A stretch of 64,000 nucleotides of DNA from Kroppenstedtia sanguinis (GCF_050433445.1 NZ_JBNPXF010000010.1:41166-105165); one strand, 5' to 3'. Numbered from the stretch's first letter, positions 8,130-16,720 are shown. The notes: generated by a model from the letters alone, not told the origin. Numbers and translations: made by a program.

Positions 8130-8965
8130 ACCAGCTTTTGTCCATCCTTCTGTTGCTCATATCCTATGGTGTGGGTCGCTTTTTCCTCGATCCGGGGAGG
8201 CGTTTTTTGTTGTCGGCGGGTGTGACAGCTGTCAATTACAAAGGGGAACGGGTACCTACTTCCTTGGGGGGATTTCTGGCCGTGCTCTTATTATTTTTAT
8301 CCGCAGTGATCCTCGGCTTGTCCCGGTGGATTCCCCTGTTCTCCTTTTCTCTCTTTGCTGCGGTAATGTTAGCATCGATCACCGTAGCCTTTCTCGGGTG
8401 GCTGGATGACACCTTGGGAAACCATCGGGATAAGGGTTTTGCGGGGCATTTTCGAACATTGATGGAGGAAGGAAGGTTGACCACCGGACTGCTAAAAGCG
8501 GTGGGGGGCGGGGTGGTGGCGGCAATGGCGGCGATCATCACTGCCGATGGGAATGGGTTTCTCTGGTTGTTACATACACTTCTGATCGGATTGATGACCA
8601 ATTGGCTCAACTTGCTGGACCTTCGTCCGGGACGGGCATTGAAATTTTATCTGGTTTTAGGGGGAGTACTTTTTGTTCTGCATCTGGGTTCAGGGGAGGG
8701 TCTGTTGTTTCTCCCGCTTCTCGGTTTGGCGGCAGCGGTGTTGAAAGGGGATTTGTCTGCCCGGTTCATGTTGGGGGACAGCGGCTCCAACCTGTTAGGC
8801 ATCCAATTGGGAATCTGGTTGGCCTGGCTCTCTCCCCCCTGGCTGATTATTCTGCTGGATCTTCTGCTGGTGCTGGGTCACGGGTTGGGTGAGGTGATTT
8901 CCTTTACCCGAGTGATCGAGAACAGCCGTTTTCTCTCCTACCTGGACCGGGTGGGGAGGCGATAA
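8126..8965 (+). CDS. MraY/WecA-like polyprenyl-phosphate glycosyl-1-phosphate transferase homologue
   Basis: Polytopic membrane protein of 279 residues with about eight hydrophobic segments. It has the superfamily acidic motif LDD (93-95), NLLDLRPGR (162-170) and MLGDSGSN (215-222), which in MraY/WecA contact magnesium and the uridine nucleotide. It is shorter than MraY (about 320) and differs around the motifs, so I do not call it MraY or TagO. Start ATG 8126 overlaps the glycosyltransferase stop. The context with SteA/SteB suggests envelope glycan work at the septum. The substrate cannot be named from sequence. Confidence 0.72.
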   Translation: MNQLLSILLLLISYGVGRFFLDPGRRFLLSAGVTAVNYKGERVPTSLGGFLAVLLLFLSAVILGLSRWIPLFSFSLFAAVMLASITVAFLGWLDDTLGNHRDKGFAGHFRTLMEEGRLTTGLLKAVGGGVVAAMAAIITADGNGFLWLLHTLLIGLMTNWLNLLDLRPGRALKFYLVLGGVLFVLHLGSGEGLLFLPLLGLAAAVLKGDLSARFMLGDSGSNLLGIQLGIWLAWLSPPWLIILLDLLLVLGHGLGEVISFTRVIENSRFLSYLDRVGRR

Positions 8966-8978
8966 CCCTTTGCGAACC

Positions 8979-9013
8979 CAAAAAACCACGGGGGAGGTCC
9001 CGTGATTTTTTGG
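8979..9013. terminator. Bidirectional terminator between convergent units
   Basis: CCAAAAAACCACGGG pairs with CCCGTGATTTTTTGG around GGAGGT. The A- and T-rich flanks make it functional in both directions, for the steA unit and for the minus-strand peptidase. Confidence 0.8.
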
Positions 9014-9014
9014 G

Positions 9015-10115
9015 TTACTTGACGATTTGCAGTTCCTTGGGGAACCGGGTCAACACCTGATGACCGTCTGCGGTGATCACCAGATCGTCCTCGATCCGGA
9101 CACCGCCGATTCCAGGAACGTAAATTCCGGGTTCTACGGTGATGATCATTCCTTCGGAGAGAAGGTCCTTGTTTTTTCCGTGAAGAGAAGGATACTCATG
9201 AGAGGAGATTCCCAGTCCGTGGCCAATCCGGTGGGAGAACTGGGGACCGTAACCGGCTTCTGTTATCACCTGACGGGCCGCCTGGTCCACCTCCATCATC
9301 GGAGTTTGCGGACGGCATTGATCCAGGGCCGCTTCCTGGGCTCGACGTACCGTTTCATAAATGCGATTCGCTTCTTCGCCGATGGAGCGAAAGGCAACGG
9401 TTCGGGTAATGTCCGAGGCGTAACCCTCGACGATCACCCCCAGATCGAACAGCACCAAATCCCCTTCCTGTAACTTGCGTGTTCCCGGTTTGCCGTGGGG
9501 GTCGCCAGATTTTTCTCCAAATAAGACCATGGTAGAAAAGGACATTTCCCGGATTCCCTGTCGTTTCATCTCATATTCGATTCGGGCCACCACCTCCAAT
9601 TCCGTACAACCGGGTTTCAGTGCTTCGATCCCGGTTTCCACAGCCAAGTCGGCAAAGCGGGCGGCTTTTGCGGCGGATTGGATTTCAGTTTCATCTTTGA
9701 TGGCTCGCATCGCCTCCAGTTGAGGAGAAAGGGAGAGCAACTTGGCTTCCGGGGATAACTGGAGGAGGGCTTGAGAACGGTTATAGGAGAGGTGGTCCGG
9801 TTCCACCGCCACGCTTTGGAAAGGAAGGAGTTTGCGATCATTCAGCAGGGAATGGATTGCCTCCCAGGGATTGTCAGTATCTTCGTAGGGAGTAATTCCA
9901 TAGGCCCACCCGGAATCCTTCAGGCGATCCATTTCCAGCTTCGGCAAAATGATGAAAGGCTCTTGCTCTGGAAAGGCAAACAGGCTTATCAATCGTTCAT
10001 GGGGTTCACATTCAAATCCGGTGAGATAAAAGAGATTGGCGGGATCCTGGATCATCGCCAGCTCGATTTGCTCATGCTTCAGCCAACCGGACAGTTTTTC
10101 TAGACGGTGATTCAC
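9015..10115 (-). CDS. Xaa-Pro peptidase (M24 family)
   Basis: Cytosolic metallopeptidase that removes an N-terminal residue preceding proline. The N-terminal creatinase-like domain spans about 1-130; the C-terminal pita-bread domain carries the metal ligands in LVLFDLGV and ASDIT (two Asp), HRIGHGLG (His), VEPGIY (Glu) and RIEDD (Glu). The product is about 366 residues, as in Bacillus YqhT-like enzymes. I place the start at GTG 10115: AAGGAGG ends 9 nt before it, whereas the ATG two codons earlier would be only 3 nt from that site. It converges with the steA unit at a shared terminator. Confidence 0.92.
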   Translation of the reverse strand: MNHRLEKLSGWLKHEQIELAMIQDPANLFYLTGFECEPHERLISLFAFPEQEPFIILPKLEMDRLKDSGWAYGITPYEDTDNPWEAIHSLLNDRKLLPFQSVAVEPDHLSYNRSQALLQLSPEAKLLSLSPQLEAMRAIKDETEIQSAAKAARFADLAVETGIEALKPGCTELEVVARIEYEMKRQGIREMSFSTMVLFGEKSGDPHGKPGTRKLQEGDLVLFDLGVIVEGYASDITRTVAFRSIGEEANRIYETVRRAQEAALDQCRPQTPMMEVDQAARQVITEAGYGPQFSHRIGHGLGISSHEYPSLHGKNKDLLSEGMIITVEPGIYVPGIGGVRIEDDLVITADGHQVLTRFPKELQIVK

Positions 10116-10239
10116 ATGCATCAGCCTCCTTCGAAGGGTGATTTTTCCCTCGATTCAGGATGGTCTTACTCACCATAACACTCCATGATAGAGAGCGGAA
10201 GGGAACATAACGGTGAGACTGGTGTCCGTTTCCAGGTCA

Positions 10240-10283
10240 AACAAGCAGGAGTTTCCCTTGTTTTGCGGAAACCCCTGCTTGTT
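10240..10283. repeat. Inverted repeat, probable terminator region of the DUF2627 gene
   Basis: AACAAGCAGGAGTTTCC (10240-10256) pairs with GGAAACCCCTGCTTGTT (10267-10283) with one mismatch. It lies just past the minus-strand DUF2627 stop. There is no long T run, so it may act as an RNA-end stabiliser rather than a classic terminator. Confidence 0.55.
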
Positions 10284-10289
10284 CAGACT

Positions 10290-10568
10290 CTATTTTTCCA
10301 CCCCGTTTTTGGGAGTCAGTTTTTTCTTTTTTCGAGGGAGAAGCATGGGTTGCACATTGTTTCTTTTGGATTCCCGATAGAAGAGAAAACCGGCGATAAA
10401 GAGCATTCCGAGAACAAAGAGCAACAGCCCTCCCAGAAAAGGAAGCCAAGCGAAAGGCTTTCCTGCGAGGGTCTCGAAAATGACATTCTTCATCAGGGTC
10501 CAGCCGTAGACTCCCGCTACACCAGGGATACACAGCAAGACTAATGCTAATAATCGTTGATATAGCAT
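10290..10568 (-). CDS. DUF2627 small membrane protein (YqzF-like)
   Basis: The 92-residue protein has two predicted transmembrane helices (about 5-24 and 43-65), followed by a basic tail rich in Lys (RKKKKLTPK). It resembles the DUF2627/YqzF family, whose gene also borders bkdR in Bacillus, so synteny supports the call. Function unknown. It is transcribed divergently from bkdR, with about 120 bp between the starts. Confidence 0.75.
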   Translation of the reverse strand: MLYQRLLALVLLCIPGVAGVYGWTLMKNVIFETLAGKPFAWLPFLGGLLLFVLGMLFIAGFLFYRESKRNNVQPMLLPRKKKKLTPKNGVEK

Positions 10569-10689
10569 GAGACCACCCCTTATCCACTCCTTATCCTACC
10601 CTATTTCAACGGGGAATGCCATGCCCCCCATCCCTTACCTTGGGTTGTGATAAGATGAATAACGGAGACTGGAGACGGGAGGGCGGCCG

Positions 10690-12762
10690 ATGAAAAAGTT
10701 TCTGATCGTGGGTGGGGGAAAAGGCGGCACCGCCTTTTTCCGGACACTGTTCCAAATGGAACGGATTCACGTGACCGGTGTAGTCGATCTCAGACTAGAC
10801 GCACCGGCGATTCTGGAAGCGAAACGGCATGGGGTCCCGACCGGCCAAGAGGTGTATCCGTTTCTGAAAGAAGGGCCTGATGTGGTCCTGGAGGTGACAG
10901 GGGATCCGAGGGTCTATCGGCATCTGTGCGAGGTCAAAGGAGAGGGCACGTTGGTGGTTCCTGGAGAAGTGGCCCACCTGATCATGCAGTTGATCGCGGA
11001 AAAAGAGCAGTGGTTTGAAGCTTGGCGTCTGCGCCAGCGCGAACTGGATGCCATTGTGAACTCTACCCATGACGGCATGATCGCAGTCAACCGTGAGGGA
11101 CGGGTCACTCTGTTCAACCGGGCCGCAGAACGACTCATCGGACAACCGGCAGACCGGGTGATGGGCCAAAAGGTGGATCAAGTGTTGCCCGATGCCCGTC
11201 TGAATCAGGTGTTGCAGACCGGGAAACGGTCGTTGAATCAATCGCTGGAACTGGATAACGGCAAAAAAATCGTCACCAACCGGGAACCGGTGACCGACCG
11301 GAAAGGTCAGGTAATCGGTGTGGTTTCGGTTTTCCGTGATATCACGGAAGTGACTTCCCTCGCGCAACAGGTGACCGACTTGAAAAGTATGAAAAGTCAA
11401 CTGCAGGCGATCATTGACTCCTCCGATGATGCCATCTCTGTCGTGGATACGGAAGGACTCGGCATCCTGATCAATCCGGCCTATACCCGGCTGACGGGAC
11501 TGACGCCTTCGGAAGTGATTGGAAAACCGGCGGATACGGACATCTCTGAGGGGGAGAGCATGCACCTGAAAGTCATCCGGACAGGCAAACCGGTCCGCGG
11601 GGTGCCGATGAAAGTGGGATCCCACCGGAAAGACGTGGTGGTCAATGCGGCTCCGATCACAGTGGAAGGCCAATTGAAAGGGAGCGTCGCCATCATACAG
11701 GATCTGTCGGAAATCAAGGAATTGTACCGGGAACTGGAACGATTCCGCCGTTTGATTCGCACTTTGGAAGCAAAATACACCTTTGATGATATTATCGGCG
11801 AGAGCCAAGCGATGCAGTTGGCACTGGAAGAGGCTCGCCAAGGTGCCCGCACTCGGGCCACTGTTTTGTTGCGGGGGGAGTCGGGAACGGGAAAAGAGCT
11901 GTTCGCCCATGCCATTCACAATGACAGTGACCGAAAGTACAATCAATTCATCCGAGTCAACTGTGCTTCCATTCCAGAGTCGCTGTTGGAGAGCGAGCTG
12001 TTCGGCTATGAGGAAGGAGCCTTCACCGGAGCCAAAAGAGGCGGCAAAAAAGGTTTTTTTGAAGAGGCTGACGGGGGGACGATCTTTTTCGATGAAATCG
12101 GAGAGCTTTCTCCTTCCACTCAAGCCAAACTCCTCCGTGCTCTGCAGGAGAAAGAGATTGTCCGGGTGGGGGGAGCCAAACCTGTCCCCGTGGATGTGCG
12201 GGTGATTGCCGCCACCCATGTGGATCTGGAGCAAGCGATTCAAGAAAAGCGGTTCCGGGAGGATCTCTACTACCGTCTCAATCTGCTTCCTATCCATATT
12301 CCGCCCCTTCGTCAACGGGTGACTGACATCCAGGCGCTTTCTCTCCATTTGGTAAAAAAATTTAATCAAGAGTACGGACGAAATGTGACTTCGATTCATC
12401 GGGAGGCTCTCGATGTATTGGAAGCTTATCGTTGGCCCGGAAATGTGAGAGAGCTGGAAAATGTGCTGGGGCGGGCGATGATCCACATGCATTACAGTGA
12501 GCGAGAGATCCGTAAGGAACACTTATTGCCCCTTCCTTCCTCTATGGAACCTCCCGCATTGCCAGAGCCTGGGACGGGAGGGAGCCGGACGTTGCAACAA
12601 GTGGTTTCCCAGGCGGAGCGGGCTCATATTCTTCGGGTTTTTGAGGAGACTTGGGGCAATAAAACGGAGACAGCCCGGCGTCTCGGAATTTCAGTCCGAA
12701 ATCTGTATTACAAGTTGGAGCGATATCAGATTTCAAATCGTGGGACGGAATCGAAGACCTAA
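10690..12762 (+). CDS. bkdR: Sigma-54-dependent activator BkdR
   Basis: Enhancer-binding activator of the branched-chain keto-acid dehydrogenase operon. The order of domains over 690 residues is: a Rossmann-like N-terminal region (GGGKGG at 8-13), two PAS domains (about 118-225 and 240-345), an AAA+ domain with Walker A GESGTGKE near 396 and the sigma-54 contact loop GAFTGA near 443, and a C-terminal Fis-type helix-turn-helix (TARRLGISVRNLYYKLERY, about 660-680). Length and N-terminal Rossmann module match B. subtilis BkdR. The PAS domains presumably sense a metabolite. Two palindromes directly after its stop and a GG-N10-GC promoter upstream of bcd give its likely targets. Confidence 0.94.
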   Translation: MKKFLIVGGGKGGTAFFRTLFQMERIHVTGVVDLRLDAPAILEAKRHGVPTGQEVYPFLKEGPDVVLEVTGDPRVYRHLCEVKGEGTLVVPGEVAHLIMQLIAEKEQWFEAWRLRQRELDAIVNSTHDGMIAVNREGRVTLFNRAAERLIGQPADRVMGQKVDQVLPDARLNQVLQTGKRSLNQSLELDNGKKIVTNREPVTDRKGQVIGVVSVFRDITEVTSLAQQVTDLKSMKSQLQAIIDSSDDAISVVDTEGLGILINPAYTRLTGLTPSEVIGKPADTDISEGESMHLKVIRTGKPVRGVPMKVGSHRKDVVVNAAPITVEGQLKGSVAIIQDLSEIKELYRELERFRRLIRTLEAKYTFDDIIGESQAMQLALEEARQGARTRATVLLRGESGTGKELFAHAIHNDSDRKYNQFIRVNCASIPESLLESELFGYEEGAFTGAKRGGKKGFFEEADGGTIFFDEIGELSPSTQAKLLRALQEKEIVRVGGAKPVPVDVRVIAATHVDLEQAIQEKRFREDLYYRLNLLPIHIPPLRQRVTDIQALSLHLVKKFNQEYGRNVTSIHREALDVLEAYRWPGNVRELENVLGRAMIHMHYSEREIRKEHLLPLPSSMEPPALPEPGTGGSRTLQQVVSQAERAHILRVFEETWGNKTETARRLGISVRNLYYKLERYQISNRGTESKT

Positions 12763-12770
12763 AATCTCAA

Positions 12771-12786
12771 TTGCAATCTTTTGCAG
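12771..12786. promoter_or_regulatory. Candidate BkdR enhancer site 1
   Basis: TTGCAATCTTTTGCAG is a near-perfect dyad (TTGCAA-N4-TTGCAG). It is centred about 120 bp upstream of the predicted sigma-54 start site and 35 bp from a second copy. Binding by BkdR is inferred from position. Confidence 0.6.
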
Positions 12787-12805
12787 GAAATATGGAGCAG
12801 AGTCA

Positions 12806-12821
12806 CTGCAAGATTTTGCAG
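12806..12821. promoter_or_regulatory. Candidate BkdR enhancer site 2
   Basis: CTGCAAGATTTTGCAG is a perfect dyad (CTGCAA-N4-TTGCAG), the same motif as the site at 12771. It is centred about 85 bp upstream of the predicted start site, a usual distance for a sigma-54 enhancer. Confidence 0.65.
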
Positions 12822-12872
12822 AATCTCTCCTGCCGAGTCGATTTATAGCTGAAATCCCGCTTATTTACCCTT

Positions 12873-12887
12873 TGGTATGGATATTGC
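12873..12887 (+). promoter_or_regulatory. Sigma-54 promoter of the bcd-bkd operon
   Basis: TGGTATG-N4-TTGC matches the consensus TGGCACG-N4-TTGCW, with the invariant GG (12874-12875) and GC (12886-12887) exactly 10 nt apart. The start site would be near 12899, leaving a leader of about 220 nt before bcd. Bacillus bkd operons are known SigL/BkdR targets. Confidence 0.8.
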
Positions 12888-12966
12888 TTCATTTACAAGG
12901 GAGTGGCAGCATGAGAAAGTAAAGAGGGACTGCTCTGGTATGAGGGAAAGATGGGGATCAATACGT

Positions 12967-12982
12967 AGGAAAGCGTTTTCAT
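12967..12982. promoter_or_regulatory. Candidate CcpA cre site in the bcd leader
   Basis: AGGAAAGCGTTTTCAT matches the cre consensus WTGNAARCGNWWNCAW with one mismatch (G for T at position 2). It lies about 70 bp downstream of the predicted start, a roadblock-type position. It is also in the loop of a leader hairpin (12937-12950 with 12993-13008). Confidence 0.4.
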
Positions 12983-13011
12983 TTTTATTCTCCTTTCCCA
13001 CTCATACCGAA

Positions 13012-13096
13012 ATCAATCCAGTGTGGGGTGGCTCCCAAAGTCCTGTGGATTTTTTTTTGATGTGACAGGATCGATGGGTTTGCTTTCGGGAGCCAC
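13012..13096 (+). promoter_or_regulatory. Structured leader of bcd with overlapping hairpins
   Basis: GTGGCTCCCAAAG (13028-13040) can pair with CTTTCGGGAGCCAC (13083-13096), just before the bcd ribosome-binding site. The same bases can instead join a smaller hairpin (AATCCA...TGGG-loop-CCCA...TGGATT) that ends in nine T residues. The two structures exclude each other. This suggests conditional expression but is unproven. Confidence 0.4.
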
Positions 13097-13120
13097 AAAC
13101 AAACAAGGAGGCAAATTTCT

Positions 13121-14221
13121 GTGAAAATCTTTGATTACATGGGCAAATATGATTACGAACAACTCCTGTTCTGTCAGGATGAAGCATCCGGTCTGAAAGC
13201 GATTATCGCAATTCACGACACTACCTTGGGGCCGGCCCTGGGGGGGACGCGGATGTGGACATATGCTTCGGAGGAAGATGCGATTGAGGATGCACTCCGT
13301 CTCGCACGGGGCATGACCTATAAAAACGCGGCGGCGGGTCTCAATCTGGGCGGCGGAAAAGCCGTGATCATCGGGGATCCTAAGCAAGATAAAAGTGAAG
13401 CGATGTTTCGTGCTTTCGGGCGTTTTATCCATGGCTTGAACGGACGGTATATCACGGCGGAGGATGTGGGTACCACGGTGGAAGACATGGATCTGATCCA
13501 TGAAGAGACCCCCTATGTTACCGGCATCTCCCCTGCCTTCGGTTCCAGCGGCAATCCTTCTCCCGTCACTGCTTACGGTGTCTATCAGGGGATGAAAGCA
13601 GCGGCCAAAGAGGCCTTTGGAGACGATTCCTTACAAGGGAAGACGGTGGCGATACAGGGTGTGGGAAATGTAGCCTACCGACTTTGCCAGCATTTGCATG
13701 AGGAAGGGGCGAAATTAGTCGTCACCGATATCAGCCAGGATAATATGGAGCGAGCGGTCCGGGATTTCGGAGCGGAGACAGTGGCCCCTGACGCGATTTA
13801 TGATGTAGAGTGCGATATTTTTTCCCCTTGCGCTCTAGGTGCCGTCATCAATGATGACACGATTCAGCGCCTGAAATGCAAAGTAGTCGCCGGTTCTGCC
13901 AACAATCAGCTGAAAACTGATGAGCACGGGGATCTTCTCACGGAAATGGGGATCGTTTACGCCCCGGATTATGTAATCAATTCCGGTGGTGTCATCAATG
14001 TGGCAGATGAGCTGTTGGGGTATAATCGAGAACGGGCGATGAAAAAAGTGGAGGGCATCTACCAGACGATCCGTCGGGTGTTCGAAATCGCCAAACGGGA
14101 CCACATTCCCAGCTACAAAGCTGCGGATCGCATGGCTGAGGAACGGATTGCGACCCTGAGCCAATCCCGTAGCACGTTTTTGCAAAACGAGCGGACGCTC
14201 CTGAACATGCGGGTTCGCTGA
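13121..14221 (+). CDS. bcd: Branched-chain amino acid (leucine) dehydrogenase
   Basis: NAD-dependent oxidative deamination of leucine, isoleucine and valine to the 2-keto acids used by the downstream complex. The 366-residue protein has the catalytic lysine K80 in GLNLGGGKAV, the substrate lysine K68 in TYKNA, and a Rossmann GVGNVAY motif near 180. GTG at 13121 has AAGGAGG 7 nt upstream. It is the first gene of bcd-lpdV-bkdAA-bkdAB-bkdB under the sigma-54 promoter at 12873. Unlike in B. subtilis, ptb and buk are not present around it. Confidence 0.95.
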   Translation: MKIFDYMGKYDYEQLLFCQDEASGLKAIIAIHDTTLGPALGGTRMWTYASEEDAIEDALRLARGMTYKNAAAGLNLGGGKAVIIGDPKQDKSEAMFRAFGRFIHGLNGRYITAEDVGTTVEDMDLIHEETPYVTGISPAFGSSGNPSPVTAYGVYQGMKAAAKEAFGDDSLQGKTVAIQGVGNVAYRLCQHLHEEGAKLVVTDISQDNMERAVRDFGAETVAPDAIYDVECDIFSPCALGAVINDDTIQRLKCKVVAGSANNQLKTDEHGDLLTEMGIVYAPDYVINSGGVINVADELLGYNRERAMKKVEGIYQTIRRVFEIAKRDHIPSYKAADRMAEERIATLSQSRSTFLQNERTLLNMRVR

Positions 14222-14261
14222 AAACTATCAACCGGGAAGAAAAAGGGAGTGGAAAGAAACC

Positions 14262-15686
14262 ATGGCTGATAACTACGACCTCGTCGTTTTGGGAGCTGGC
14301 CCGGGCGGTTATGTTGCCGCGATCCGAGCGGCCCAACTGGGCATGAAGACCGCGGTGGTGGAAAAGGAGAGAGTGGGCGGGGTTTGCCTTCACCAGGGAT
14401 GTATCCCCAGCAAGTCCCTCTTGCGAAGTGCAGAGCTCTATCACGAGATGAGGCAGAGCGAAGACTATGGGATTCGGGTCGGAGAGGTCCAACTAGAAAT
14501 GGACCTGGTTCAAGGACGAAAAAACCGGGTGAAGGATCAGCTGCATAAAGGGATCCAGCAACTTTTGCATAAAAACGGGGTGACTGTGATCGAAGGGACC
14601 GGGCGAATTCTGGGTCCCTCCATCTTTTCGCCCATGCCGGGAACCATCTCTGTGGAGAAGGCCGACGGAAGCGAAGCAGAGATGTTGGTTCCTGAGCATG
14701 TGATCATCGCCACTGGCTCTCACCCTCGGTCTCTCCCCGGGTTGGAGGTGGACGGAGAGTATGTGATGTTCTCCGATCATGCATTGGAGATGGAAAGTCT
14801 GCCACGATCGATGGTGATTGTCGGCGGAGGTGTGATCGGGGTTGAGTGGGCCTCGATGTTGAGTGATTTCGGTGTAGAGGTGACTGTGGTTGAGTTTGCC
14901 GATCGGATTCTTCCTTTTGAAGATGCCGATGTGAGCAGAGAAATGGCCCGGCTACTGAAAAAACGGAAGGTGAAGGTCCTCACCGGAGCCAAGGTCTTGT
15001 CGGAGTCGGTCCGGGTGGAGGAGGGGCGGGTGGCGTACCAGGTGGACAAAGGCGGAGAAAAACTGCCTTTGGATGCCGAACGGATGTTGGTCTCCGTCGG
15101 TCGCGAGCCTAACACGGAAGATATCGGCTTGTCCAACACATCGATTCAACTGGAGAAAGGATGCATCCAGGTGAATCCCTTCATGCAAACTACGGAATCC
15201 CACATCTACGCCATCGGGGACGTCATCGGCGGATATCAGTTGGCCCACGTCGCTTCCCATGAAGGCATCCTAGCAGTGGAACATCTAGCCGGCCATTCAC
15301 CTCATCCTCTGGATCCCACCCTGGTGCCTCGTTGCACCTACAGTCGTCCCGAGGTGGGGAGTATCGGTCTGTCCGAGAAAGAGGCAAAAGAGAAGGGCTA
15401 CGATGTGAAAGTGGGGAAATTTCCCTTCCGAGGTGTGGGTAAATCATTGGTTCTTGGGGAATCCGACGGGTTTATCAAACTGGTGGCGGATCAAAAGACA
15501 GAGGATATCCTGGGGGTACATATCATCGGTCCCCATGCCACCGACCTGATCTCCGAGGCCGGACTGGCCAAGGTACTGGATGCCACTCCCTGGGAGATCA
15601 CCCAGGTAATTCATCCCCATCCGACCTTATCAGAAGTGTACGGAGAGGTTTCCACAGCCTTGGAAGGACTGCCGATTCATTTTTAA
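14262..15686 (+). CDS. lpdV: Dihydrolipoyl dehydrogenase of the branched-chain complex (E3)
   Basis: FAD flavoenzyme that reoxidises dihydrolipoyl groups with NAD. The 474 residues have the FAD motif GAGPGG (11-16), the redox disulfide C42/C47 in GGVCLHQGCIPSK, an NAD-binding GGGVIGVE segment, the FAD ribose motif YAIGDV, and the dimer-interface catalytic pair H453/E458 in HPHPTLSE. It lies 40 bp after bcd and 29 bp before the E1 alpha gene. Location inside the bkd cluster supports assignment to this complex rather than to pyruvate dehydrogenase. Confidence 0.95.
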   Translation: MADNYDLVVLGAGPGGYVAAIRAAQLGMKTAVVEKERVGGVCLHQGCIPSKSLLRSAELYHEMRQSEDYGIRVGEVQLEMDLVQGRKNRVKDQLHKGIQQLLHKNGVTVIEGTGRILGPSIFSPMPGTISVEKADGSEAEMLVPEHVIIATGSHPRSLPGLEVDGEYVMFSDHALEMESLPRSMVIVGGGVIGVEWASMLSDFGVEVTVVEFADRILPFEDADVSREMARLLKKRKVKVLTGAKVLSESVRVEEGRVAYQVDKGGEKLPLDAERMLVSVGREPNTEDIGLSNTSIQLEKGCIQVNPFMQTTESHIYAIGDVIGGYQLAHVASHEGILAVEHLAGHSPHPLDPTLVPRCTYSRPEVGSIGLSEKEAKEKGYDVKVGKFPFRGVGKSLVLGESDGFIKLVADQKTEDILGVHIIGPHATDLISEAGLAKVLDATPWEITQVIHPHPTLSEVYGEVSTALEGLPIHF

Positions 15687-15715
15687 AAGCAGATCAAGAA
15701 CGGAGGGATCCGTCA

Positions 15716-16708
15716 ATGGGTAACGAAGAACACCAAGCGTTGGGCTTGTCCGACGATCAGGCGTTGGAAATGTATCGTATGATGCTGTTGGCCCGGAAAG
15801 TGGACGAGCGGATGTGGTTGTTGAACCGGGCGGGGAAGATTCCCTTTGTGATCTCCTGTCAGGGACAGGAGGCGATCCAAGTGGGAGCAGCCTTCGCTCT
15901 GGACAGGGAAAAAGATTGGCTGTGCCCTTACTATCGGGATCTGGGAATGATGCTGGCATTCGGTCAATCCGCCCGTGATCAGATGCTGTCCGCGTTTGCC
16001 AAGGCAGAAGATCCCAACAGCGGCGGTCGGCAGATGCCTGGCCATTACGGGGATAAACGGTTCCGGGTCGTTTCCGGCTCCAGCCCCGTCACCACCCAAT
16101 TATTGCATGCTGTCGGTGTGGCTTTAGCCGCCAAGATGGAGAAAAAAGATTTTGTAACCTTGACTACCTTCGGGGAAGGCTCCAGCAATCAGGGGGATTT
16201 TCACGAAGGATTGAACTTCGCGGGTATTCATAAACTTCCCGTGATCTTTATGTGCGAAAACAATAAATATGCTATCTCCGTACCGGTGGAAAAGCAATTG
16301 GCCGGGGGAAGTGTTGCCGCTCGGGGGCAGGGCTACGGCATGCCAGGGATCGAGGTGGATGGAAACAATCCATTGAAAGTATTCCAGGCGGTGCGGGAAG
16401 CTGCTGATCGGGCCCGTCGAGGGGAGGGCCCCACTTTGATTGAAGCGATCTCCTACCGCCTGGTTCCTCATTCCAGCGATGACGACGATCGGACTTATCG
16501 GAAAAAGGAAGAAGTGGAGGAAGCCCGCAAAAAGGACTCTTTGGTTCAATTCAATCAATATTTGCAGGATATTGGACTGTTGGACGAAGAGAAAGAGGAG
16601 ATTCTCAACCGGGAGATCACCCAACTGGTGGATGAAGCGACAGAATATGCGGAAGCGGCGCCCTACCCCGAGGTGGAACAGACTTATACTCATGTCTATG
16701 CGGATTAG
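15716..16708 (+). CDS. bkdAA: Branched-chain 2-oxoacid dehydrogenase E1 alpha
   Basis: Thiamine diphosphate-dependent decarboxylase subunit that forms a heterotetramer with the next gene product. The 330-residue sequence carries the ThDP and magnesium motif (GEGSSNQGDFHEGLNFAG... with ENNKYAISVP) and the phosphorylation-loop-like HSSDDD segment. GGAGGGATCC lies upstream of ATG 15716. The product feeds iso- and anteiso-acyl-CoA primers into branched-chain fatty acid synthesis, which suits a Gram-positive of this group. Confidence 0.94.
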   Translation: MGNEEHQALGLSDDQALEMYRMMLLARKVDERMWLLNRAGKIPFVISCQGQEAIQVGAAFALDREKDWLCPYYRDLGMMLAFGQSARDQMLSAFAKAEDPNSGGRQMPGHYGDKRFRVVSGSSPVTTQLLHAVGVALAAKMEKKDFVTLTTFGEGSSNQGDFHEGLNFAGIHKLPVIFMCENNKYAISVPVEKQLAGGSVAARGQGYGMPGIEVDGNNPLKVFQAVREAADRARRGEGPTLIEAISYRLVPHSSDDDDRTYRKKEEVEEARKKDSLVQFNQYLQDIGLLDEEKEEILNREITQLVDEATEYAEAAPYPEVEQTYTHVYAD

Positions 16709-16720
16709 GAGGAGAGAAAC

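Noticed and set aside
10795..12522. Long minus-strand open frame (575 codons) across bkdR
   Set aside because: It is the mirror of the clearly coding BkdR frame; His/Phe/Gln-rich low-sense composition and no domain.
13112..13130. CodY box at the bcd start (AATTTCTGTGAAAAT)
   Set aside because: The half-sites are 3 bp apart instead of 1, so it is not a good match to AATTTTCWGAAAATT.
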